A stretch of DNA of 64,000 bases, from assembly GCA_033439255.1 (NCBI GenBank), contig CM065881.1, positions 3,472,001 to 3,536,000 of the forward strand, written 5' to 3'. The stretch comes from Hericium rajendrae. Its lineage: Eukaryota > Basidiomycota > Agaricomycetes > Russulales > Hericiaceae. The notes under the pieces were generated by a model. It was not told where the DNA came from, searched no databases, and saw only the letters and a list, made by a program, of their open reading frames with translations. Of this stretch, positions 21,963-35,316 are shown one piece after another. The stretch's first letter is position 1, and each line of letters opens with the position of its first letter. The position numbers and the translations under genes were made by a program.

Positions 21963-22896
21963 ATGCCAGACACCCAGCGCGAATATATCGACCTCATCTT
22001 CCGCGCCTCTCACAAATACGCCAGCTGGGACCCCGAGGTTGCCGTCGAAGTGGGCGACTACGGCCGCATCACCGAGGGCCGTGCGTCTTGGCTACCCTGG
22101 CGCCGCAAGAACGGCATCTTCATGAAGGAGGGAAACATCTACAAGGAGGGCATTGCGGAGGAGCTGCAGATCCCCGAGCCAATAGAGCACGATGTGAGCG
22201 AGGACGGTCTGACGTGGATAACGTCGCGCAACGCAGGAGACAATCGCCTCCGGGGATGCTGGAGCGTAAGGAGCAAAAACTGTCTTTCTCGTTGTCGAAC
22301 TGACCTCCACGCAGGCAGACACCTGCGCTCGCAAAGTGCTCGATGAACACTAGCTTCGAGTTCTCCTCGGGACCGGGCGCAGTCCTCGTCATGAAGAACG
22401 ACTCCATCTCGACCGTTGATCCTCCCGGATCTCTCAGGCGGCTGCTCCAGCGCGACCCGATGCGCAGCTACGTCGTCGTCTCCGAAGTCCACCGCTGCTC
22501 GTCCTACATGCGCTGCCTCACGTCGCCGAAGACGAAGAACCTCGTCATCGGTATGAGCGCGGAGCCGCCCGTCGCTGGCTCGGCGGCGTCGGCGCGGGGC
22601 GAGGTGAAGTGGACTCGCAGCACGCGTACGGGGAACTTCAAGACGAACTCGACGCGGGGCGGCCATCGCAAGTTCTACCCGCTGTTTCGCTTGAGCTCCC
22701 TGAAAGACGAGGGGCTTGGCACGGGTGTGCGTGGAGGCGGCGATGAGCTTCCGGATGCGCTGCCACCGTGGATCAGCATCGAGCTCAAAGAAGAGACCGC
22801 GGACACTACGAGCGAGCGTACCGGCTCCCAGTAAGAAATTCGAGTCACGGTTTACACTCGTCGCTGACTCTCTGTCTCATGTAGGGAATCAGGCTA
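21963..22896 (+). CDS. Conserved basidiomycete protein of unknown function
   Basis: Exons 21963-22265, 22319-22830 and 22884-22896 give about 275 residues. Segments such as DYGRITEG, IFMKEGNIY, FSSGPGAVLVM, DPPGSLRRLL, YVVVSEVHRCSSYMRCLTSP, KWTRSTRTGNFKTN and FYPLFRLSSLK resemble an unnamed intracellular family that I recall from mushroom genomes. It is probably a beta-rich domain, with no catalytic motif that I can name. There is no signal peptide or membrane helix. The last 4 codons depend on a small terminal intron with a GTAAGA donor and a CTGAC branch site; without it the frame stops at 22834. A TATA box lies 53 bases upstream. Confidence 0.75.
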
Positions 22897-23037
22897 GTAT
22901 CGCGAGAAGCGTAACTTAAAAGTGATGTCGACCGAGAATCCGTGGTTCTCACTATGTATTCAAAGCATTCCGACGCATATTGAATGTACTGACAGGAGTA
23001 ACGATATAATTTCCCAGCGCTCGGCGATCACGCCGCG

Positions 23038-24671
23038 CTAACCCCAAAGGTTCATAATCTCGGACAGCCCATCAACATACCTACTACCTTTGATCGGATG
23101 TGTCTCTAGGACCTTCGCAATCTCGTCGAGATCCTCCTGCGAGAGTTCGACCGCACCACCTGCGAAATTCTCTAGGGTACGGTCCTTGCGTCTGGAGATA
23201 ATTACAAGTGAGTGCCAAATAAGCATGGACTGCGAGTAGACTCACGAAGAGCCAGGAAGGGGAATAACATGTTCCCCGAGGTGGCCCACCCATGCAATGC
23301 ATAGCTGAGGGAGGGTGATCTTCTTCTTATCTGCAATAGTCTTGAGAGCATCCACGAGGGCAAAGTTGTCCTTCATGATCTGTCAAGATGCATGACGTGA
23401 GGAGCACAAATTAAAAATTTAATAGTGAGGCTCACATCCTCTCGGAATCGAGTGAATTGACGGCGAATGTCACCCTCTGTAAATTTTGTTAGATAATGTG
23501 AAATTGACAGAGAGTAAGTCATACCTTCAAGATCTTCTGGTTTCTTGATCTGACCAGTCAGGAATCCCCTTCCAAGTGGCCTGATGACAGGTTTAGGTAA
23601 GGAGTAGGCCACTATATCAAAAGACTACTCACGAATATGCTATCACAGCAATGCCCAACTCCTTGCACATTGCAATGACTAGAAAATTATGAGACAAACC
23701 AGCAGGAAGGTATGCTGCATTTCTCACCATCCTTTGTAGGCTGAGTGTAGGACCAGGGACTGACTTCAATTTCAACCCCCGAGACAGGAAAAACCTACAC
23801 ATGCATACTGTAGGTTCTACTTCAACAAATAAGCTCCAAAATTTGATGACTAACCTTGTTTGCACGAAGGACTGTTCCAGCACCTGCTTCAGACAGCCCA
23901 ATGTGATTAAATTTGCCCTCAGAGAGCAATTTGGACAGCTCAGTCATGGTGTGCTCGATTGAATAATTTGGGTCGATACGAGCACATGCAAACATGTCCA
24001 TTGTCTTCTTGCCACGCAGTTTCTCGTTGATGTTATCAACACTCTGTCGCAGTCCTTCGGGTCTGACGAAAGATATTAGTAGGTCACCGGAATCTCCTTC
24101 GAAATATTACTGACGAAGCATCGGGTATGAGTGTTTCGCTGATGCCGCCCTAAGAAGTATTGAATGATGTCATTAGACCGCAATGAACCGTGACAGAGAG
24201 CACGACAAACTTTAATCGACAAGAACACCTTATCGGCATACTCCGGATATGCCTCGAAGAACCGGGCGACGAGCTCGATGTTCAAGGTCATCGAACCCAT
24301 GCCATAATACTCAGCTAGATTCGTCGACGAAGTTAGCAAGGTCGGTCGCCGGTTAATGGAGATGACGCACCGCTACTGATGAACATCTTCGTACCGGCAG
24401 GCAAGCTATCCAAGCCCGCCTTGATAGCCTCGAAGCATTGCTCGTCGGGCACCGGCGTCGGCTTCCACCTGCAAGCGCATTCAGCAGCGCATAGGCGACG
24501 AATCGCAGTCAAAACAGGATGCGCACGTCATGAACATGAGGCCGTGCTGTGTTTCGCGAGCAAACGGTGAGCATTCTGTCTGTCCGACGCATGAAAAGCA
24601 GCACGTACGCCGACCTTCGCCACGACGACGTCCGAGGCGGTTCCACCGAGCTTAGCAGTCTGCTGCACCAT
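23038..24671 (-). CDS. Aldo/keto reductase (pyridoxal reductase-like)
   Basis: Minus-strand gene with about ten short exons, about 330 residues. Recognisable AKR blocks are: VQQTAKLGGTASDVVVAKVGHGLM, TWKPTPVPDEQCFEAIKAGLD, SSAEYYGMGSMTLNIELVARFF (with the active-site Tyr context), PEGLRQSVDNINEKL, MDMFACARIDPNYSIE, HIGLSEAGAGTVLRA, VEIEVSPWS, CKELGIAVIAYS, PLGRGFLTG and the C-terminal ENFAGGAVELSQEDLDEI. These NADPH enzymes reduce aldehydes to alcohols; the closest plan is the Plr1-type pyridoxal reductase group. In this neighbourhood an aryl-aldehyde substrate is conceivable but not shown. An in-frame ATG at 24728 would add 19 residues; I prefer 24671 because the family begins there. Confidence 0.88.
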
Positions 24672-24728
24672 GTCGTGGTATTCAAACGGGCGATTGGCGG
24701 GAGAATGAGAAGGTAGGGAATTCTTCAT

Positions 24729-25556
24729 GCGGCAGATTTCGCCTGCAGTGCGTTATACTTAGAGTTGGCCACCCAGTGCAGCGTATACACGGAATAGAAT
24801 CCCCCGGACAGGTACGGTCACCGTATCATTGAATGGTCACCGTATCATCGAAGGGTCGCTGTTAACTTCTCTTCTTCCTTTGACAGCTGTCACGGAGGGG
24901 AAGATCGGACGCAATATGCATGCGAACGGACAGATCTTTCCCAGAGGAAGACGTCGGAGAGATGCGTCCACAACCCTTTCTGAGGGAGGACGTGATGCTA
25001 CATTCAATTGCCTCGTAGCATCGCACCAAGCGGGCGGACAAGGGCCCAAGCGTCAGAAGAACATCAGCGCTGCAATGCAGGGAAACCCGCATCAGAAGGA
25101 GAACATGTATGAATCCCATGTCGTACGCGTGAGAGCAGTCATAGCAGTCGAGCGCCAGGATGAGTCTTCCCTGAAGCAGGGGAAACGAGCGCATCTCAGC
25201 TGGCGTGGAGATACGCGGAGAAGGTCTGCACGACAGGGGCGGTTGGAGCGTGTGGTGCGCCGTCAGAGGTCATGGCGTGCAACGGTGATTGAACCAGCGC
25301 GTGCGCGACCCTGGATGTCAGTCTTGCTCGACGTTACCATGGACGCAGCGCTGAAAGGAATTTGTAGTCTTTTATCGTCGCAGAGAGAGCAGCTTAACCC
25401 TAGTTATCGCTGAAGACCGACGCGAGAACGCGGTCGACGTCAGACGCATAGCGCCTGTACGATCAATGAACTGACTCAATCATAACGCAAAGCAGTGAAT
25501 GGCGAAAAGATGTGTTAATTCTTGGTAAGTAGACGTAGGGACGCATCCGGCTGTGC
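24729..25556. other. Stretch without a confident gene
   Basis: A 194-codon plus-strand frame (24829-25413) is present, but its translation is Arg-rich, low in hydrophobic patterning and unlike any family I know. I see no splice pattern, so it is probably chance. Confidence 0.4.
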
Positions 25557-26140
25557 TATACGAAGTCACGAAAACTAGGAGTGCTTCAAATTGACGGTAT
25601 GCTCAGCCTGCCTGCTCAGCCTTGATGATATCTGCCGCCTAAACATACAGGGTGGTGAGATGCTAACCCGGAATCAGGACACAACCAAACTGTCAACGTG
25701 CTCCCTCCGCGATGGCGTATACAGTCGTCTGAACTACCCCTTCGTTTTGACAGTCCTAAGCAAGCAACTCATGAAGGGAATGATAGACGCGTCCACCTGA
25801 GAATATCCCATCGTCAGAAGGTTTCCGGAATGCATCAGGGAACGTACTCATCACCCGAAGATTCTGGTCCCGTGTACTTTCAGATTGCTGTCGATGACGC
25901 CCCCGCCCTCCCGCGGCAGCATCGCCGGGGTGCCGATGGGATGGTTGAAACGACTCAGTCTTAGCCCTGACGGACTCTGCGAGTTCTTCATCTATGTGTA
26001 GACTTGCGGGAGGATCGTAAGCACGGCGTTGTGCATCGCTGAGCGGCTTCGTCTCGATGATGCGACGACAGAATTTGATCCTTGCAGCGAGGACGTTGAC
26101 ATCGGGGGGATTCTTCGGATACGCTGGGTCATCAAGCCTC
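25557..26140 (-). pseudogene. GMC oxidoreductase relic (C-terminal part)
   Basis: On the minus strand it matches the C-terminal exons of the two GMC genes: a PAYPKNPPDVN segment, KFCRRIIETKPLSDAQRRAYDPPASLHIDEELAE, a damaged version of the HP.GT.AM region, and the end exons (ADIIKA). Frame is broken around the catalytic His segment. The missing N-terminal two thirds are replaced directly by sequence related to the upstream flank of GMC gene 1 (26140-26640), so an internal deletion has joined promoter-side and C-terminal parts. Confidence 0.8.
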
Positions 26141-26640
26141 TGATATCATTGAAAAAAGCGCAGGGACTGGAATGCTTGCCCGTCCCCTTTACCTGCCATG
26201 ATACATACTAGTATATGGGCGAAGGCTTCCATTGGACTCGCCCGCCTATACTTAGGCACGGCTGCGTCTGCGGTCTGCTGCGGTTTCACAAAACTTTGTA
26301 AGAGCACAAGCCCAGGAAGAAAGCCAGAGCCTGGCGTCGATCCTGCCGTATGGATCACTAGGTGAGCACGCTAAATGGGTGGAGACGCAAAGAAGAGAGA
26401 AGCGAGGAGGTTAGCCCAAAATGCAGACGCGAAATAATAGTATCGACCAAATATCGACCATTATGCAGAGAACTTGAAGAGCGCGCGAGCGCTCTGTGGG
26501 CGCTTGAACTTCGGCGCGTTCCGATCACCAAGAGAGCATCTGTAAGGACAATCTGCCGGCGCTGGGCAGACGCCGGGGACGTGAAGGCAAGACTGGACAC
26601 AGCTGAGAAAGTGCGGACAAGATACAGCAACATCGATTAG
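26140..26640. repeat. GMC upstream block, copy B
   Basis: Diverged copy of 14260-14720. It shares the CATTGAAAAAAGCGCAG start, the CCTGCCATGA segment, the CTCGCCCGCCTATA..GGCACGGCTG segment and the GGTCTGCTGCGGTTTCAC segment, in the same order. Confidence 0.7.
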
Positions 26641-27199
26641 CCCTTTGCTGAGCGCCCTATCACAGGCAGCTCTGGGAAACCAAGGTTCAATTCTCCGCCG
26701 CTAGATACTTCTATGTGGGCATGTTCTGATACCCAGCCTCCACGACGCATGGCTTCCATCGTTCTGTCCTTCTGCAGAGGAAAATTTCCTGTAGACCTCA
26801 TTATCAGACAATGCACTCAAATGCACCGCCATATTGATCTCAGCATGCAGAGCGGGATAGTTCGGGATAGTCCGTGCGAGCAGTCTATGTATCTCGGTGC
26901 GAACAGATCTTTTCTTGATTTGACCATCTAATTGTTCCCGTCTCGGAAGAAGGTAGATGAAAGAGAAGTGTAGCCCCTCTGGCGTCAAGTACAGTACCCT
27001 GTTGAAGTTGTTGCGACACCTCAGGCCTCAAGGCTGACACTCGACGATGGGCGACACAGCAAGGTTCCAACGAATGGCATGGCATCATGTCTACGACAAA
27101 TGGTCTTGAGCCAAGGAGGTACGCCAGGACCACGGCGGAACAAGGCTAATCTATTATAGTGGCTCATGATTCTTCCCTCCAGTAGTCGTCAATGGTTCG
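26641..27199. other. Spacer between two GMC relics
   Basis: No gene, repeat or recognisable relic seen by eye. Open frames are under 100 codons. Confidence 0.4.
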
Positions 27200-27900
27200 C
27201 TCAGGATTTCCCGACGCTGTACTCAACATGATCGTTCGTGCTGGATTACGGCGCGTGCTTCAAACTTCTATCGAGTGGTCATGTGGATGTAGATGGAACC
27301 CTGTGTCACGGCTATATTCACGCTCACAGCTTCGCTCGCTACTGTGCGATATCTCGGGTTTCATGGAGCTTCCTCGAAGCTGATCAGATTCGGCATCTAC
27401 GCATTGGTACAATGACCTTCACATTCCCTTTTGGCGACCCTTGCGAACCTCGGTGTGCCCTTCAATTCCGACGCGATGAGAGAAGGCCTGACGGCGCCCG
27501 ACCTGTCATCAGACCTAGGACTGGTTTGACGACGCGTCTTGTCGCAAGACAATGGCAGCAGCTACAGCGTTGTAGTTGGTGCTTTCAGCGGTGACCTAGA
27601 ACCGCCGTTCATAGTTGCTCTGCTGCAGTAAGTTAATATCTCAATCACCAGAAAGTAACGTATAATGTCTCATGGGACTATAGCCCGCTTATTTAGATGA
27701 TGCTTTACCAAGGTTGATACAGACCCTCGGCTGCTTCTCCATCGATGCTGGATTCAAGCCAGAGGCCGGGAAGCGTTACGTACCTGCAGCACGAGCATAA
27801 TCGAATAGCTCCATCCGCTCTTCCATGGCCCCGTTTTTGTCGTCTCCGCCGACCCTCTGGCCTGTCATCGACTCGGCCTATCTCAAACTTCGACTTGACT
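27200..27900 (+). pseudogene. Second GMC oxidoreductase relic
   Basis: Plus-strand remnants in several frames. At about 27400-27470 a HWYNDLHIPF..NLGVPFNSDA-like stretch corresponds to the HWYNDLHKPFLESITNLGVP segment of GMC gene 1. At about 27720-27890 a LGCFSIDAGFKPEAGKRY and VIDSAYLKL region corresponds to PGFFSINRDFKPEAGKHY and APAIDPAYLKN. Intervening exons are missing or scrambled. It is old and clearly non-functional. Confidence 0.75.
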
Positions 27901-28147
27901 CGCACCCAATATTTCGAAAAACAGTCACCGACTTCTGATTCTATCTGCAAATTATTGGAACGTCAAGCAGGTCCATTTACACGTCAAAATGAAACAATAA
28001 ATAAACATATTTCCATGAATGCTAAGAGCTTCGTCAATGAAAGGTGCAGATCTCGGTTCGAGAACAACAATCATACCAGACGCCGAGTCCGGCGGGGATG
28101 ATCTGCGCTACCGCTCTCGATCGGTTAAGATGAGGAGGAAATGCAAA

Positions 28148-29458
28148 TCAAACACTGATTTGGTCGTCCAAATCGTCTCTCATTCCATCCTTGCGTTGCT
28201 CCACCTGTCTGGTAATCTCGATGGCCAGGGGTTGCATTGCATAGTTGGACTTGACGGTACCTCCGCTCACGGTTCCGACACTGCGTTGCGGCGGCAGGTC
28301 CACATGCATAGACTGCAAATGCATTGTCGACTGCAAATGCGTCGTGTTATTCTTCTGCCGCGGCTTATAGTGCGCTTGCAGGATAATAAGACAATAAATT
28401 ATGCCCTGGGCGACCCAGCATAAATATATCTCAACAGCATGAAATAAGCGGTATAAGACGACACTTACCACAAGAGGGATCGGTACGTCCAAAGCGGGCC
28501 ACTGTCCGTTTGAGTTGGCGAGGTACGTTGCTAGATACGCGATAAGATCCGCCGTATACAAGGCGCTGCTTTCGACGACCACCGTCATGACCAGGAATAA
28601 ACTGCGTCTGGAAGTACTATGGCGCGCGCCTTTCTTCCAGATTATATATACTATCCCACCTAGATTTCACGACAATCAGCGTTCTGTCCGCGCATTGGTC
28701 GAGAAAAACACACTGCTGCAGTAGATATTGCCGCTCACGGCCAATATGACATGGGGCGTAAGAACATACGCAATGGCGGGGAAAGGCACAGATTGGGCTA
28801 GTTTGACGACGACGGTGGTGCCCAAAGCTGGGAAAGCTTTCGTCAATGGCACTGTCAATGAAGGAGATGAAACTCGGTCGTACAAAGCGTGGAAAGAGTG
28901 CAGAGGATTGGAGGAATGACAACAAATATGTTCTTGTTAGAAACCAGGAACAGTCTCCATATCTAGATATCTGTAAGTGTCTGCTCAATCTAAATATGAC
29001 ACAGGACTCATACGCACATTGACCCACTCGCCAAGAGCAAACTGCGCGACGAGTAGGGCAATTTTCCCCGTATACAGTTGGGTTGCGAAATTTCCGTAAT
29101 ATTCCACGGCCGGAACGCCCCTGGTGAATGCATCGAACGCCCGGACGATATCTATGATAAAGTACTGGCGTCGACATGAGTGCAGTTCCGGAACGATCAG
29201 TTCACTGGAAAAAGAAAGGCTTACCGATGTGGAACAGCCCGTCATCAGCACCAGCACCACCGTCAACCACCTGACAGGCTGTCTACTGCTGCTTCTCCGA
29301 TTCAACATGGTCGCCGTAATGATTGCAAGGACAATGAAGATACCTACATCAAACTGTTTCAGTGAGATGGTTGGCATTTCCAGCAGGTCACCATTACCAT
29401 AGAATATGCTCTCCAAGATCAGAGCAAGCAACTCTGCACCTACGAAAGAGAGGGACAT
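28148..29458 (-). CDS. Seven-helix membrane protein, Agaricomycete family
   Basis: Seven exons on the minus strand (29398-29458, 29225-29343, 29018-29164, 28884-28962, 28714-28827, 28469-28659, 28148-28405) keep frame and give about 322 residues. Hydrophobic helices include SLSFVGAELLALILESIFYG, IFIVLAIITATML, WLTVVLVLMTG, ALLVAQFALGEW, IFVVIPPILCTLSTL, a helix before IVYIIWKK, TVVVESSALYTADLIAYLA, and IPLVGIIYCLIIL. The order (start MSLSF, a VVESSALYT helix, a polar tail) is that of a very common uncharacterised multi-pass family in mushrooms, loosely GPCR-like in topology. Ligand and role are unknown. It lies just outside the putative cluster. Confidence 0.8.
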
Positions 29459-30422
29459 GATGCTGAGCCCGTTGGCGAGGGGCTGAGCTCCGGTGGGAGG
29501 GGGGAGGTGCAATCAATATGTCTGCTTCGTGCGTCAATAATGTCGACCGTTAAGAGCGTCTTACGGAATATCCAACAATAGACACTATGCAGCTTGAGCT
29601 TGCGGCTTGAAGACGAGAGGATAATAAGGGTTTGGGTTCGACGTATCATGATAGCAAGTCTTCGCCGGCGGGGCGCTGGCTCACGACCATCAGTCTATCC
29701 TCGGTCTCTGATGTTCTCTCCTTGCGATATTGGGAGATGTGACACAAACACCCATAGACCCTGACACCCATGCACAGCTGGCGCAAAAAGTTCGAACCGA
29801 GCGCTTTCGCTCTGGGTGAATGTCAAAGCGGACTGGTTCCTGTCCTCCCACGCAAAACTGTATTAGTAGACGGGTATCAATAGAAGGAGCGACTCACAGC
29901 AACCGACCGGGAGGCAGCGATTGAGCTGGCGTCTTCAGAGGACTCTATTGTGCATAACGGCATCGACCGCCTGACAAGCTCCACATCGATGAACGCACCA
30001 GACCGGCCTGAAATTGCCTTATCCACTCTTCTGGACGATTTCTGTAGATCATTGTCAGTGAATGTTACCGCCCGCGCAGTTTTTCAACTGGAATCAGGAG
30101 TCAAGAATCTCGACGGACGTACGCGTCCTTGTTGCTCGCTGGTTGCACCAAACGGATCCCGTCGAGTGAACAGAATTCTGACTGGTGTGGGGCAAACTGA
30201 ACTGAAGAAGATCTCCTGCACATATTCTACTGCATGCACCGCAGAATTTAATGCATGTAAAAAAAGGCCACATAGAACCGACGAAGCAAAGGCCACAAGC
30301 TCAACTGATGATGTTGCATTGCAACCGCCAACTCGAAGTCAATTCCGAAAGCGTCAGAATCGGAGGGGATACAGTATGACAGCCTCTCCTTGCCTCCGGA
30401 ATATCAGGCTGGACTCATGCCA
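29459..30422. other. Intergenic, no gene supported
   Basis: A 217-codon plus-strand frame (29950-30603) overlaps the O-methyltransferase antisense and has no recognisable content. The region holds the promoter of the membrane-protein gene and the 3' flank of the methyltransferase. Confidence 0.45.
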
Positions 30423-32157
30423 TCAAGCATCAACCCTTAGCTCTGTTATCCAGACTAAACCTCTGCAAGGCCAGATCTTGACGACCCGAAGACCAGCCTG
30501 CGCCGCGAGCGACTGCAGGTCCTCCGGAGTCCTCTCGCGACCATTAAATTCTGCCATCATGTTCAAATCCCGCATATGCGCGAAACGAGTGGCAGAACCG
30601 TAGTTGGCAGGCAATGGCTCTGGTGCAGATGGGATGGATTGTGAGCCGCAGGTAGTGTTCATTACTTGATCGCAGATGAGGATGCGAGAATCACACCCGG
30701 GTATGAGGGCAGGGCGAAGGGCGGATAAGATCCGGACACAGTTCTTGTCGTCCCAGTCGTGCCTACGCGTGGTCAGATCGAAGACCAAATACCGGATGGG
30801 TGAGACGCACAAAATGTACCGTAGATTGTACACTTGCGCACCCTTGATGGGCTGCTCGGAGAAGAAGTCGTGCGCCATGAGCTGGACACGTTGCGACCCC
30901 AGTGCGACGGACATCTCTTGTTGCCAGACGACGTTGCCTTGTGCTACCACCTCGGGTTGATCTTGAACGACGAATCTTAAATTTGGATATCGCTTCGCCA
31001 GATCAAGGCTCATGCCGCCTGCGTAAAAGCACGCTCAGGTGAAGACGGAAGCACTCAAGTGGAGAGAACGAACCGACTCCTCCACCAACGTCAACCAGAG
31101 TCGCGGAGCCCAAGGAACCCCACGGGTAATCTAGCAACCGTGCGCTCTGTTCAGAACAAATTTTTCATCGCACGGTAAACTGACCGTGGTAGAGAGGAGG
31201 GCAGAAGACACGACCACCTCCGATCATTCCAAGATTGAACATTTCGGCGACAGATTTTTGGGCCGGCTCTTTCATCCAGGACCAGAATGGAAGCGCTGTG
31301 CCCGCGGCTTCCTGGAAAGCGCAATCCACGTTGAGCTCAGATGGACCTTTTACAGGGTCAGCCAAAACATATGGAAGCTTCTCAGATGAGGCGTATTGAA
31401 TGCCAGACCTGCATCATAGACGAACGCATGAGCAATCAGAAAGACAATTATGATGTACGACAAGGTTCACATCGACATTATCCAGGCTCGAAGAGAATCG
31501 TTGCCAACGAGGCATTGACTAGTCGGACTATTCGCAAAGCAATTCGGTTGGACCTCCTGAAATATGTGTACTGTGCATAAGCAGCGTAGTACTTGACCTG
31601 GAGTGCAATCAAGGCATGTCAGCGTTTGAGAAAAAATGTCTGCGAACAACAAGTTGAAAACGGTTCATCTGAAGGTGCGATGCAGTGCGCAAACACTAAC
31701 AAATACAAGCGCTCCCGCCTCGACGACGCCGAGTCCGTCGATCCAACTGACTGAAAACTCGTGAAGCCGTACCCAATTTTTGTTCTTTTATACTGGACTG
31801 TTGGCTCAATATCTCCAGAGGGACACCGGGTCCTGCATCTGCACTGGCAAGCAGGTCTGCAATGCGCCGCTCGACTGCAATATGCAACGCCCGGGCCTCG
31901 AAATATTGGCTACAGACCTCCATCAAACGGCTTCGTGGTTCTTGAACCATATCTACTATCATTCCGCTAGCGGCCAAAGCAACTCTTTGGGCTTGGAAGA
32001 CCTCAGATGATGGTAGATGGTCTTTGTCTGTTTCGTCCTGCGGTTGTATCTTGTCTTCATCTGCCTCCCATTCCCGAATGATGGTTTCAGATGCATCGAC
32101 AAGAAGACTGACCAAGGCTCGTAACTTGCTGGATCTAGTGGGTGTGGTCGTAGACAT
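30423..32157 (-). CDS. SAM-dependent O-methyltransferase (COMT type)
   Basis: Minus-strand gene. The N-terminal dimerisation/winged-helix half reads FEARALHIAVERRIADLL, EILSQQSSIKEQKLG then QVLRCLCTVHIFQEV, with a longer intron (about 160 bases) between. Substrate-side segments follow: FQEAAGTALPFWSWMKE, FNLGMIGGG. The SAM-binding motif is LVDVGGGVGGMSLDLAKRYP, followed by LRFVVQDQPEVV. HDWDDKNCVRILSALRPAL carries the catalytic His context (HDW), and DLNMMAEFNGRERTPEDLQSL ends the fold. This is the plant-COMT-like Methyltransf_2 family that methylates phenolic hydroxyls in fungal specialised metabolism. It is divergent with the halogenase, with 645 bases between, so the two may be co-regulated. 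Exact substrate not visible. Confidence 0.88.
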
Positions 32158-35076
<2,919 letters not shown>

Positions 35077-35316
35077 GGTGCGCTTTCGACTTCGTGGTTT
35101 CCATCTTGCGCAAAACCTGTCGCCGGCTCACACCATTTCTGGCCGCGAATCATGGAGGAGGCCCCTAGTGCGATCTTCTGTGCAGAGGATTTCACATGTA
35201 CTTGTAGCTTATATATACGATTGGATTCTTGTCCGCGGTTCAATAGCCGGGTCATTCCGTATCTTTTTATGCTCCGTTTCATTTATCCGCGATATTGACT
35301 ATCCATCTTCACATGT

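Noticed and set aside
24829-25413. 194-codon plus-strand open frame
   Set aside because: Arg-rich, no domain or secretion features, no splice context and no similarity I can recognise; likely a chance frame in GC-rich DNA.
29950-30603. 217-codon plus-strand open frame
   Set aside because: Its 3' part is antisense to the O-methyltransferase and the translation has no recognisable pattern.
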